Shown here piece after piece: positions 1 to 7,872 of a stretch of 11,981 bases of DNA. Every line of letters begins with the position of its first letter. Position 1 is the first letter of the stretch. The notes beneath the pieces are model-generated. The model was not told the origin of the DNA. It saw nothing but the letters and a program-made list of their open reading frames with translations, and did not search any database. The stretch is from CAZVXI01 sp964631295 (GTDB taxonomy: Bacteria > Planctomycetota > Phycisphaerae > Phycisphaerales > SM1A02). Made by a program: the position numbers and the translations under genes. The DNA lies in contig CAZVXI010000094.1 in assembly GCA_964631295.1 (NCBI GenBank), positions 1 to 11,981 of the forward strand. Direction: 5' to 3'.

Positions 1-816
1 AGCTCGGGGGTGAAGGTGTGCAGCCCGCGGATCTCCTGCTCTGCGGAGAATTCGAGCCTGCTGAGCCCGCACGCTCAGATCATCTGGTGCGAGGTCACGG
101 GCGCGTCCGATGTGCTCCCTGGCGATATCAAAGTTCGACCGCTCCAGTTCGATGATGGCGTGCGTCGCCCATCCGTGTGGGAGATCCGCGTCAATTGCCA
201 AAGCCGCTTCGACGTACGCCTCTGCATGATTGAGTTTGCCCTGAGCGATGAGAATCTGAGCAGCAAAGAGCGGGTACTGCGGCTGCGATGGATCAAGTTC
301 GGCTGCCTTCTCGAAGGCCGCCAGCGCTTCATCGCGATTGCCTGCGGAACTGTGCATCCCCCCCGCTGCGTGCCAGAGCGCAGCATTCTCCGTGTCGGCT
401 TCGGCGGCTGCCTGATACTCAGCCGCCGCCTGCTGACGCAGTTCGTTCACCATCTGCTGGTTTGATCCCTTCTCGCTGATTTGAGAGAGCCGGAACATCA
501 CATCCCCGCGCGCCCGGCGGACCTCAGGGTGATTCGGGGCTCGCTCGACAAGGGTGTCCAGGATCACTGCTGCCTCTCGCAGCCGCTCTGCCTGAACGTG
601 TTGCATCGCAGCATCAAGTGCGGTCTGAATATCAGCCTCTGTCACAACTTGGTCAGTCGGCCCGTTCCCAGCCTCTGCCGCCGTACCGGTGGGCGTCTCT
701 CCGCATCCTGCGAAGAGAGCGCAGAGCAGCAACACGTGCGGCAGCCAAAAGGGAGGGCCGCCTGTGTTGCGAAACTGCCACAAGCGTGATCCGGTCAGTA
801 TGATCGAGTCAGTCAT
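1..816 (-). CDS. TPR-repeat lipoprotein, C-terminus beyond window edge
   Basis: The complement strand stays open from base 816 to base 1 (272 codons, no stop), so the 3' end lies outside the window. From the ATG at 816 the N-terminus has a hydrophobic stretch ending in a lipobox, LFAGC, with the lipid-accepting Cys at residue 38. A TTG at 783 would put that Cys at residue 27, a more usual signal length, so the start is uncertain. The mature part is all-helical with TPR-like repeats: a segment around residues 75-105, then GNRDEALAAFEKAAELDP (residues 159-176), followed by two similar helix pairs with AEAYVEAALAID and AREHIGRARDLAP. The protein should be a lipoprotein acting as an interaction scaffold; its partner is unknown. 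It starts head to head with valS. The TPR and lipoprotein calls are firm; a specific function cannot be given. Confidence 0.85.
   Translation of the reverse strand, partial: MTDSIILTGSRLWQFRNTGGPPFWLPHVLLLCALFAGCGETPTGTAAEAGNGPTDQVVTEADIQTALDAAMQHVQAERLREAAVILDTLVERAPNHPEVRRARGDVMFRLSQISEKGSNQQMVNELRQQAAAEYQAAAEADTENAALWHAAGGMHSSAGNRDEALAAFEKAAELDPSQPQYPLFAAQILIAQGKLNHAEAYVEAALAIDADLPHGWATHAIIELERSNFDIAREHIGRARDLAPDDLSVRAQQARILRRAGDPRAAHLHPRA
775..804 (+). promoter_or_regulatory. possible valS promoter
   Basis: CTGCCA (775-780) and TATGAT (799-804) lie 18 nt apart and match the sigma-70 -35 and -10 consensus at 4/6 and 5/6 positions. Transcription would start near base 811, only a few bases before the preferred valS ATG at 815, giving an almost leaderless mRNA. 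The element lies inside the opposing lipoprotein gene. This is a pattern match only; boxes this good can occur by chance. Confidence 0.25.
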
Positions 817-3800
817 GAGTATTGCGTCCCAGCCATCTGAAGCCGTCAAAGCGGGCGAGCTGCCCAAATCCTATGTCCCGGCAAGCCATGAGGGTCCCAT
901 CCAGCAGCGATGGGAACAGGTCCGGGCTTTCCATGCCAACCCGCGGGATCCCGGCAGGCCATATTCGATCGTCATCCCGCCGCCGAACGTGACGGCCGCC
1001 CTGCACCTCGGCCACGCCTTCAACAACACGCTGCAGGACGTGCTGATTCGTCATCATCGGATGTTGGGTCGTAACACCTTATGGATGCCGGGGACAGATC
1101 ACGCGGGAATTGCCACACAGACGGTCGTGGAGAAGCGGCTGCTTGCCGAGCAAGGCAAGCGGCGTACCGATTTCGGGCGCGATGAGTTCGTGGCGCGTGT
1201 GCAGGAGTGGAAGGACGAGTATGAGGCCACCATCACCGAGCAACTCCAGAGCATGGGCTGCTCCTGCGACTGGGATCGCCAGCGATTCACGATGGATGAG
1301 ATGTGCGCCACAGCCGTGCGCGAGGCGTTCTTCCAGTTGTTCAAGGCAGGGCTCATCTATCGCGGCAAGCGGCTGGTGAACTGGGACCCGGTCACCCTCA
1401 CCGCGCTTGCCGATGACGAAGTCGAAATGAAGGAGGTGCACGGCTCGTTCTGGTACCTGCGATACCCGCTCGTGCATGCCTCTGAGAATCCTGACGATCC
1501 GAAGGATTGCCAGGAAGTGACATGGTCGGAGTTGGCAGCCCGCGGCTATCCGGGCGCTGACAACCTGCCGGATGAACAGAACGCGTGGGTGACTGTTGCC
1601 ACGACGCGGCCGGAGACGTACTTGGGTGATACCGCAGTCGCTGTGAATCCCAAGGACCCGCGCGCTGCGGCGGTTCAGGGGTTGTACGTGCAGGTGCCGC
1701 TGGTTGGGCGCGTGATCCCGATTATTGAAGATGACTACGTCGTGCTGTCCGACCCGCAGTCCAGTGATCCGAAGGCAAAGTTCGCGACGGGCTTTCTGAA
1801 GGTCACGCCCGCGCACGACCCCAACGACTGGGAAATCGGTCGGCGACATCAACTGCCAGTTATCAATGTGATGGCGCCCGATGCGTCCATCTGCGATCAA
1901 CACGGTTGGGAAGATGTCGGCGATGCGCAGTTGTTCGTCGGCATGTCGCGCGAGGACGCGCGCGAGAAGGTTGTCGCAGAGTTCAAGGCGCGCGGCCTGC
2001 TCGAAGCAGTGAAGCCCTATTCCCACAGCGTTGGGCATTCGTATCGATCGCACGTGCCGATTGAGCCGTACCTCAGCGACCAGTGGTATGTGAAGGTCAG
2101 CGATGACCGGCTCGTCGGCGAAGCGCAACGCGCGCTGAGCGATGAACAGTTCGAGGGACAGAAGCCCTTCCCCCCCGGAAAAGGGTTGGGTGCGGGTGAG
2201 CGTCAAGGCGATGGCGAGCTGAAATTCTTCCCGTCGCGCTACGCGAAGATGTACCAGTCCTGGCACGAGAACCTGCGCGACTGGTGCATCAGCCGCCAAC
2301 TCTGGTGGGGCCATCGAATACCGGTGTGGCATCGACGCCTGATGCTTTCCGAGGCAGACTCAGCTCAAGTTTTCGATGAAGCAGGCTTCTATATCGAGGG
2401 TGTCGACCACCTGATGCAGGGTGAACCGACTGCGTCAACTTCCCTTGCCGTGGTTGGTCCGGACGGCATAGTCCACGAGAACCAACTTCCGAAGCTCCCT
2501 GCGACGCCAGGCGAGTTTGACTTCTTCATCTGCACAAAGGACACCGAGTTCGCGAACAAACTAGAGGCGATTGGTTTCACCCAAGACCGCGACGTGCTCG
2601 ACACCTGGTTCTCCTCGGGATTGTGGCCATTGTCGACGATGGGCTGGCCCGACCCTTCTGCGTATCCGGACACAGAAGGCCTCCTTGATACGTTCAACCC
2701 AACGAGCGTGCTCTGCACGGGCCGTGACATCATCACTCTGTGGGTCAGCCGCATGGTGATGTTCAACCGCTTCTTCAACGAAGGCAAGGTCCCCTACCGC
2801 CACGTCTACATCAATCCGATGATTCAGGACGGGCACGGCCAGCGGATGAGTAAATCGCTGGGCAACGGCGTCGACCCGCGCGACATCATCCACTCACACG
2901 GCGCTGATGCGCTGCGCTTCTCGCTCGTGCAGATGGCGACGACCACGCAGGACTGCCGCATGCCGGTGGACATGGTCTGCCCGCATTGCGAGCACTCGTT
3001 CGAACCGAAACAGATCACGAGCCCGGCCGGCTACACCGTCGCAGCGCCCGAACAGACATGCCCATCGTGCAGCAAGACAATGATCAGCGGATATGGTGCT
3101 GCATCGGGTTCCGCGAAGGCGACAGATGATGCTCCGCTTGCGCGCAATACGAGCAAGAAGTTCGACCTCGGCCGCAACTTCGCGAACAAACTCTGGAACG
3201 CAGCCCGCTTCACCCTGAGCCGGATCGATGCAGATGCTGCGACATCAACTGATGAGATGATGCTGGTCGATCGCTGGATCATCGCACGCCTCGGTCAGAC
3301 GATCGGCGAAGTCGAGCGTGCGATCGGCTCGTACCAGTTCGCTGCGTATGCCGAGGCGATGTACGACTTCATCTGGCGTGATTTCTGCGACTGGTATCTC
3401 GAAGCGATCAAGCCGACCGTGGCTGAGAATGCTGCCCAGCGGAGAGTCGCTGCATCCGTTTTCAATGCGATACTTCGATTGTTGCACCCGATCTGTCCAT
3501 TCGTGACCGAAGCGCTCTGGCCGGCCGTGCGCGAGGGTTCGCAAGGCACTGGAGTGATCGAAGGGCTGGACCTGCGCGACAACGAGATGCTCGCGACAGC
3601 CGCCTGGCCGGTGATAAACGCGAAGCTGATCGACGAGCAGGCGATCGCTGATTTTGAGCGCGTGCAGTCGCTGACCACAACGATCCGGACGCAGCGCTCT
3701 GAACGCAAAGTCAAGCCGCGTCGACGGATTGCCCTCCACGTATCGCAGCATGGCCGCTTCGCGTTTGATCTCGCGCCGGAAGCCATCACCGCTCTCGCCG

Positions 3801-4108
3801 AGCTCGATACGATCCTCAGCATCGATAATCAGCGACCCGACGATGCGGTCGGGTTCACCTTTGAAGGTGAGGAGCAGTGGTTGAGTGGGCTGGTGGATGC
3901 GGTCGATAAGGTGGAAGAACGGGCGATGCTTGAAAGCGAGATCGCAGCCCTGCGCAAGTCGATTGCGACGCTTGATGGCCGCCTCCAGAATCCGGGGTAT
4001 GTTGAGAAAGCACCCGAGCACCTGGTGAATCAGACACGTGCAGAACGTGCGGCCAAGCAGGAAGATCTTGATGCCAAGTTGCGGCAACTGGAACAACTCG
4101 ACGGATAA
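815..4108 (+). CDS. valS: valyl-tRNA synthetase (ValRS)
   Basis: This class I synthetase charges tRNA-Val with valine in the cytoplasm and edits misactivated threonine. The HIGH motif reads HLGH (residues 64-67, after PPPNVTAA). KMSKS reads RMSKS (677-681). The editing region has TTRPETYLGDTAVAVNP, and the catalytic core has RDWCISRQLWWGHRIP and DVLDTWFSSGLWP. The anticodon-binding domain begins around FANKLWNAARF, and the protein ends in the typical ValRS coiled-coil arm. The 1097 residues exceed the usual 880-950 because of three expansions: a repeat-like insert near residues 451-462, an extended segment after HRIPVW, and an insert with CPHC (722-725) and CPSC (749-752) that resembles a zinc ribbon. 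ATG 815 is preferred; ATG 800 is in frame and would add five residues. Neither has a clear SD site. It is first in a cluster of four rightward genes. Confidence 0.97.
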   Translation: MSIASQPSEAVKAGELPKSYVPASHEGPIQQRWEQVRAFHANPRDPGRPYSIVIPPPNVTAALHLGHAFNNTLQDVLIRHHRMLGRNTLWMPGTDHAGIATQTVVEKRLLAEQGKRRTDFGRDEFVARVQEWKDEYEATITEQLQSMGCSCDWDRQRFTMDEMCATAVREAFFQLFKAGLIYRGKRLVNWDPVTLTALADDEVEMKEVHGSFWYLRYPLVHASENPDDPKDCQEVTWSELAARGYPGADNLPDEQNAWVTVATTRPETYLGDTAVAVNPKDPRAAAVQGLYVQVPLVGRVIPIIEDDYVVLSDPQSSDPKAKFATGFLKVTPAHDPNDWEIGRRHQLPVINVMAPDASICDQHGWEDVGDAQLFVGMSREDAREKVVAEFKARGLLEAVKPYSHSVGHSYRSHVPIEPYLSDQWYVKVSDDRLVGEAQRALSDEQFEGQKPFPPGKGLGAGERQGDGELKFFPSRYAKMYQSWHENLRDWCISRQLWWGHRIPVWHRRLMLSEADSAQVFDEAGFYIEGVDHLMQGEPTASTSLAVVGPDGIVHENQLPKLPATPGEFDFFICTKDTEFANKLEAIGFTQDRDVLDTWFSSGLWPLSTMGWPDPSAYPDTEGLLDTFNPTSVLCTGRDIITLWVSRMVMFNRFFNEGKVPYRHVYINPMIQDGHGQRMSKSLGNGVDPRDIIHSHGADALRFSLVQMATTTQDCRMPVDMVCPHCEHSFEPKQITSPAGYTVAAPEQTCPSCSKTMISGYGAASGSAKATDDAPLARNTSKKFDLGRNFANKLWNAARFTLSRIDADAATSTDEMMLVDRWIIARLGQTIGEVERAIGSYQFAAYAEAMYDFIWRDFCDWYLEAIKPTVAENAAQRRVAASVFNAILRLLHPICPFVTEALWPAVREGSQGTGVIEGLDLRDNEMLATAAWPVINAKLIDEQAIADFERVQSLTTTIRTQRSERKVKPRRRIALHVSQHGRFAFDLAPEAITALAELDTILSIDNQRPDDAVGFTFEGEEQWLSGLVDAVDKVEERAMLESEIAALRKSIATLDGRLQNPGYVEKAPEHLVNQTRAERAAKQEDLDAKLRQLEQLDG
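2165..2200 (+). repeat. putative interspersed GC-rich repeat inside valS
   Basis: A C-rich half (CCCTT then a C run) is followed by GGAAAAGGG, then TTGGGTGCGGGTGAG. CCCTT and AAGGG can form a hairpin stem. The layout resembles short intergenic repeats common in GC-rich bacteria (a CCCTCTCCC / GGGAGAGGG hairpin followed by a TGGGGTGAGGG-like tail). It is translated in frame as PFPPGKGLGAGE. Typical ValRS proteins pass almost directly from the preceding helix to the following KF.P segment, so about 20 residues here are extra. The family assignment is from memory of the pattern and has not been searched. Confidence 0.45.
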
Positions 4109-4118
4109 GCATTCGGCA

Positions 4119-5243
4119 GTGTTCCGGAAGCGATACGGATCACTCGCGGCGATCGCGGCCGGTCTCACGATCGCTGTCGCCGGTTGCGATTCGTCAACAT
4201 CACATCACGCGTCAGCACCGGAGTACAGGCTCCGTGAGTCACCGATGGTCGTGGACTTGGCCGCAGATTCAACGTCAGATAATGACGAGACCTTGAACAA
4301 TCCAACAGTCGAAATCGAGCCATGGCGTTTCGGCGCATTTCGCGGTCAGGTGATCGAGACGGAGAACTACAGGATTCATACGACCATTGACCGGGCTTGG
4401 GCCCGCGAGGATCTGCCGCGATTCGTCGAAGCAGCGCTTGCGCACTACACGACCGCCCTTGGTGAACTGCCAATGCCGAACGGCGAGTTGGAGACGTACA
4501 TGTTCGCAACGCGCGACCAATGGGCAGACAAAGCAGCGGAGCTGTTGCCCGGGCAGGCTGCTGCGTATCGCAACCTCGGTCGTGGCGGGCTTTCGACCGG
4601 AGGAGTCGCTCTGCTGTACTTTATTGACTATTACGATCGCCCACGCGATACGTTTGCCATCGCAGCACATGAGGGTTGGCACCAGTACACGCAAACAACG
4701 TTCGAGCACCAGATGCCGGTTTGGATTGAAGAAGGTGTTGCTGCGTACATGGAAGGATTTCATGTTGCGCGGGACGGAGCTTTCATATTCGATCCAGCCC
4801 GCAACTACGAACGCAGGCGCACACTGCGGCGAGCGGTAATGCATGAGCGGCTGATCTCTCTGCAGGAGATGGTCAATCGGTCGCCGGCATCATTCCTGCA
4901 GGCCGGCAAGGAGGATCTGCTCGTCTACTATGCACAGGGCTGGGCGATGGTGCGTTTCCTCGTGGAGGGCGAGGGCAGGCGATACGCGCAGGCCTTCCAT
5001 CGTCTGCTGATAGACGCTGCCGAGGGCAGGCTCGTTGGTGAGTTACTGGAGTTTTCGCCGCGATCCGTCTCGCTTCGCCGAGCGTCGCTTGCTGCAGCCG
5101 GAAGCGGCGATACGGTGGTGCGCGTGTACTTCAATGCCAATATCGCAGAGTTTGAAAGTCAGTATCGAGCGTTTATCACAAAGATACTCGATGAGCCCAT
5201 GCTTTTGCAGCAGGATTCCCGTCACAACGGGCCAGATTCATGA
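4119..5243 (+). CDS. lipoprotein with HExxH motif, putative zinc metallopeptidase (DUF1570-like)
   Basis: GTG 4119 is chosen as start, 10 nt after the valS stop. It gives a compact lipoprotein signal, MFRKRYGSLAAIAAGLTIAVAGC, with the lipidated Cys at 23. ATG 4071 and GTG 4038 are in frame but overlap valS and add an unlikely extension. The 374-residue product has HEGWH at residues 184-188 inside FAIAAHEGWHQYTQ, then PVWIEEGVAAYMEG with E204/E205 as candidate third zinc ligand. This is the gluzincin arrangement seen in the DUF1570 and peptidase-MA-like families. LVYYAQGWAMVRFL downstream also fits those families. It should sit at the membrane facing the periplasm. Its substrate is unknown, and it may be a non-peptidase zinc protein. 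It overlaps the next gene by 4 nt, which suggests translational coupling. Confidence 0.85.
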   Translation: MFRKRYGSLAAIAAGLTIAVAGCDSSTSHHASAPEYRLRESPMVVDLAADSTSDNDETLNNPTVEIEPWRFGAFRGQVIETENYRIHTTIDRAWAREDLPRFVEAALAHYTTALGELPMPNGELETYMFATRDQWADKAAELLPGQAAAYRNLGRGGLSTGGVALLYFIDYYDRPRDTFAIAAHEGWHQYTQTTFEHQMPVWIEEGVAAYMEGFHVARDGAFIFDPARNYERRRTLRRAVMHERLISLQEMVNRSPASFLQAGKEDLLVYYAQGWAMVRFLVEGEGRRYAQAFHRLLIDAAEGRLVGELLEFSPRSVSLRRASLAAAGSGDTVVRVYFNANIAEFESQYRAFITKILDEPMLLQQDSRHNGPDS

Positions 5244-5797
5244 TGTCGACAGATGAACAACATTTGCTGATCGGTGTCCTGTCTGACTCGCATGGAAATG
5301 TCGACGCAACGCGAGCGGGCGTTCAAGCACTCTCCGAGCATGGCGCAGGAATGTTTATCCACCTCGGCGACGTGGAGACTGAAGCCGTTATCGATGAACT
5401 GGTCGGGCATGATGCGCATATTGTCTTTGGCAACTGCGATTACAATATTGATGGATTGACTCGGCATGCTCGGTGCATGGAAGTGACCGTAGCCCATCCG
5501 ATCGGCCGGAAATCGGTCGCAGGCAAGACGATAGCATTCACGCACGGCCATCTCCCCAATCTGATGAAGCAGCCGGTTGATGAGCGTGTTACTTACCTGT
5601 TGCACGGTCACTCACATGAGGTGCGCGATGAGGTCATTGGCACAACTCGCGTGATCAATCCGGGTGCGTTGTTCCGGGCTGCGCGGTATACTGTGGCCTT
5701 GCTCGATCCGGTCAATGACGAAGTGAAGTGGATCGAGATCGACAAAGCCGCCCGCCCTGAACGCCGGAGTGTCGACCGTCGAAGTGGACAAATCTGA
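5240..5797 (+). CDS. YfcE/MJ0936-like metallophosphoesterase
   Basis: This small calcineurin-like phosphoesterase (185 residues, normal for the family) has the full metal-binding set: DSHGN with D16 and H18, GD at 43-44, GNCD at 64-67, THGH at 101-104, and HGHSH at 122-126. A family-typical INPGALFRAARY segment follows. Such enzymes use two metal ions to hydrolyse phosphodiesters in vitro; the physiological substrate is usually unknown. There is no signal peptide, so it is cytoplasmic. The start codon overlaps the stop of the lipoprotein gene as ATGA. An adjacent ATG at 5243 would remove only one residue, and no clear SD site separates the two. The C-terminal tail (residues about 168-185, rich in Arg) is a lineage-specific extension. 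The family call is firm; the specific role is open. Confidence 0.92.
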   Translation: MMSTDEQHLLIGVLSDSHGNVDATRAGVQALSEHGAGMFIHLGDVETEAVIDELVGHDAHIVFGNCDYNIDGLTRHARCMEVTVAHPIGRKSVAGKTIAFTHGHLPNLMKQPVDERVTYLLHGHSHEVRDEVIGTTRVINPGALFRAARYTVALLDPVNDEVKWIEIDKAARPERRSVDRRSGQI

Positions 5798-5799
5798 AC

Positions 5800-6303
5800 A
5801 TGCCTGATGCCATGTCCGACAAGCAGCCCATCACCGCCCGTCTCGCGACGGAGTCGGATCATGCCGCGATTCGAACACTGTTCTACGAGGGACTCGATGA
5901 GGGACAACTCCGCGGCAATGACACCGGGGCCGACATGGAGCATCTCGAAGCCGCCTACTTCGCCGATGATGGTTACAGCGGCTTCTGGGTCGCCGAGTGT
6001 GCGGGCGAGGTCGTTGGCATGGTCGGTGTGCAACGGACCTCGCAGGACGCCGCAGAAATTCGACGCCTTCGCGTTGCTCCTTCCATGCGACGAAAAGGTA
6101 TCGGCACACTTCTGATGGAAGAAGCGCTCAGCTTCTGCAAACACCACGAGTATCTGAAAGTCGCACTCGATGTCCGTATCGATCGTGGGCCGGCCATTGC
6201 GCTGTTTGAGAAGTTTGGATTCACACTGGGGCGGACGCGCGAGAATGACGATCGGCCGACGCTTGAGTTCTATCTCGACCTGTATCGCGACTCGGACAGT
6301 TAA
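5800..6303 (+). CDS. GNAT-family N-acetyltransferase
   Basis: The 167-residue product is a single GNAT domain, which moves an acetyl group from acetyl-CoA to an amine or protein N-terminus. The acetyl-CoA loop is IRRLRVAPSMRRKGIGTLL, with the R-x-K-G-I-G element at residues 97-102. It follows a beta strand (VAECAGEVVGMVGVQ) and precedes the usual A-I-A-L-F-E-K-F-G-F motif near the C-terminus. There is no membrane segment or signal peptide. It lies 2 nt after the phosphoesterase stop, is last in the valS cluster, and is followed by a terminator-like hairpin. ATG 5812 is an alternative start four codons in. The substrate cannot be predicted from sequence. Confidence 0.9.
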   Translation: MPDAMSDKQPITARLATESDHAAIRTLFYEGLDEGQLRGNDTGADMEHLEAAYFADDGYSGFWVAECAGEVVGMVGVQRTSQDAAEIRRLRVAPSMRRKGIGTLLMEEALSFCKHHEYLKVALDVRIDRGPAIALFEKFGFTLGRTRENDDRPTLEFYLDLYRDSDS

Positions 6304-6329
6304 GCTGGACGAACACGCATGTAGATAGA

Positions 6330-6351
6330 AAGGACGCCGCGTGGCGCCCTT
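6330..6351. terminator. hairpin between convergent genes, likely bidirectional terminator
   Basis: AAGG-A-CGCC (6330-6338) pairs with GGCG-C-CCTT (6343-6351) around a GCGT loop, giving a nine-position stem with one A/C mismatch. On the plus strand a TATTTT tract follows only about 13 nt later. On the minus strand TTCTATCT overlaps the stem foot. It lies 26 nt after the GNAT stop and 27 nt after the end of the PDZ gene, where both transcripts should end. The weak T tracts keep confidence moderate. Confidence 0.55.
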
Positions 6352-6378
6352 CAGATGTGATACTATTTTGGTGCTGTC

Positions 6379-7866
6379 TCAGACGCGGCCACCATCGATG
6401 TCTTTGAGAAGTTCGTGCAAGAGCTCCTCAAGTCGATCAAGTCGTTTCTTAACAGATTCGATTTCGCCTTTCAGATCCGGTGCCGCCCTTTGAATCTTCG
6501 CGTGCAGATTGCGCGCCTCCTCGAGTTGCAACTTGATTTCCGGCATGTGTTTGAGCGCGTGCTCATGTGCATCTTTCGCGTTCTCAAGTGATCGCTCGAT
6601 CTGAACCTTCGGAAGTTGTTTGAGATGTTGTTGCAGGCGTTTCATGCTGCCATCTCGCATCTCATGCAGATCGAGTTCCTGCAGTTGCAACTCAATGGCG
6701 TTTTTGACAATCTCATCGGCATCACGCAGTCCTTTGACGCGGATCCGCGGCATGATGTGCTGCAACTTGCGGCTCTGTCCATCATGCAGCCGCTCAACTG
6801 CCTCCTGATGCAGTTTGAGATTCACTGTGCTGCGTTCCATCGCTTCCCGGATCGCTTCGTGCATGGCCTCTGCATCAATATCGATGTCGAAGTCAGGCAG
6901 TTCCAAAACTTCTTCAATGCCATGCGGGTGCATGAAGATCTGGACCTTTCCGTGCAGATCTTCCGGGATGACCACCGTGCCCTCCACGTCCTCAAACTCA
7001 AACTCAGGCGGGCTGATGAACCAGCGCTTGCCACGAACGCTCGGCTTGACCTCATCGAACATCTTGAATCGCATCATTTTCTGAGCATCGTATTCACTCA
7101 GCGTGATGTCGATAGTTCTTGTCTTACCGCTCTGAATGACTCGCAGAGTGACCGTATCGCCGGGGTCTTTCTCAGAGAGCACGTCGTGAATCGCGTCCGG
7201 TGTGGCTGGTTCGATACCATCGACAGAAATGATGATGTCGTACTTCTCCAGCCCTGCAATGTCTGCGGGAAGATCCTCAAGCACCTCGGTGATGATTGTT
7301 GCGGTGCCGTTCTTGAGTTGGAGGTGCTTGCGCAGTGCTTCGCCTGGTTCGTCAAGAAATACACCGAGCATGACATCAGGGTGCTCGCCAGCGAAGTGGA
7401 CTGCAGCAATCTCGTCTGCAGCAAAATCACCAAAGATGTTTTTGTCGGCGAAGGGCACACCGTTGTCGAGATTCCAGTCATCCTGGATGAAGGCTGCAAT
7501 TTCACGCCACTTGCCAAAGTGCTTGTCCGACCAATCGAACTTGATTTCGATGTTCTTCAGAATGTTTCCATCTTTGTCCAGGATGATGATGCCTTCGTCC
7601 TTCACATCGAGCTGCCCCTCGGGAATCTTCTGCCCGTCAATGATCACGGTCACATCACCGTTGTCGTTCGTCACAGCGATGCTGTGCTTCTCAACGGTGG
7701 CCTCCTGCATCTTACCGGAATCAGCTATGGTGAGAACGCGGGCAGGCTTCTTCGCTGCCGCTTCATTGTCCTGACTCTGAAAATCGGCTGTTCCGCTTGT
7801 AGACTGCAAGGCGAAGCCTAGTGAGAAAACACCAATGGTTGCCAGAATGACTTGATTCGCTTTCAT
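6379..7866 (-). CDS. exported PDZ-domain protein with helical C-terminal tail
   Basis: ATG 7866 (MKANQ) is chosen because GAGGT lies 6 nt upstream; ATGs at 7869 and 7887 are in frame. The 495-residue product begins with a signal-like segment (MKANQVILATIGVFSLGFA). Next comes a beta-rich region with repeated short strands (HSIAVTNDNGDVTVIIDGQ, EGIIILDKDGN), then a PDZ domain at about residues 162-258, with MLGVFL, PADIAGLEKYDIIISVDG and DPGDTVTLRVIQSGK. From about residue 300 the rest is long, charged and probably coiled-coil, rich in Glu, Lys, Leu and His. No Ser-His-Asp protease domain or HExxH is visible, so it is probably a binding protein rather than a DegP-like protease. It is last in the sigma/anti-sigma operon, 66 nt after the anti-sigma gene, so a role in sensing envelope state is plausible but inferred. 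Confidence 0.87.
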   Translation of the reverse strand: MKANQVILATIGVFSLGFALQSTSGTADFQSQDNEAAAKKPARVLTIADSGKMQEATVEKHSIAVTNDNGDVTVIIDGQKIPEGQLDVKDEGIIILDKDGNILKNIEIKFDWSDKHFGKWREIAAFIQDDWNLDNGVPFADKNIFGDFAADEIAAVHFAGEHPDVMLGVFLDEPGEALRKHLQLKNGTATIITEVLEDLPADIAGLEKYDIIISVDGIEPATPDAIHDVLSEKDPGDTVTLRVIQSGKTRTIDITLSEYDAQKMMRFKMFDEVKPSVRGKRWFISPPEFEFEDVEGTVVIPEDLHGKVQIFMHPHGIEEVLELPDFDIDIDAEAMHEAIREAMERSTVNLKLHQEAVERLHDGQSRKLQHIMPRIRVKGLRDADEIVKNAIELQLQELDLHEMRDGSMKRLQQHLKQLPKVQIERSLENAKDAHEHALKHMPEIKLQLEEARNLHAKIQRAAPDLKGEIESVKKRLDRLEELLHELLKDIDGGRV

Positions 7867-7872
7867 CATACT

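Noticed and set aside
10..465. A 151-codon open frame on the plus strand at the left edge
   Set aside because: The minus strand here encodes TPR repeats with a lipoprotein signal, which explains the region better.
689..799. N-terminal extension of ValRS to base 689
   Set aside because: The added residues look unlike ValRS and run through the lipoprotein signal region; ATG 815 or 800 fits the family better.
844..849. TTGACG on the minus strand as -35 box for the TPR lipoprotein gene
   Set aside because: At 17 nt spacing the -10 region matches poorly and would start transcription at the ATG itself.
1079..2332. A 417-codon open frame on the minus strand opposite valS
   Set aside because: It lies wholly opposite strongly conserved ValRS sequence, shows no family motif, and long antisense frames are common in GC-rich coding DNA.
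3245..4168. A 307-codon open frame on the minus strand opposite the 3' part of valS
   Set aside because: It is antisense to the anticodon-binding and coiled-coil parts of ValRS, with no recognisable domain.
6616..7821. A 401-codon open frame on the plus strand inside the PDZ gene
   Set aside because: The opposite strand has a signal peptide, a clear PDZ domain and an SD site; this frame has none of these.
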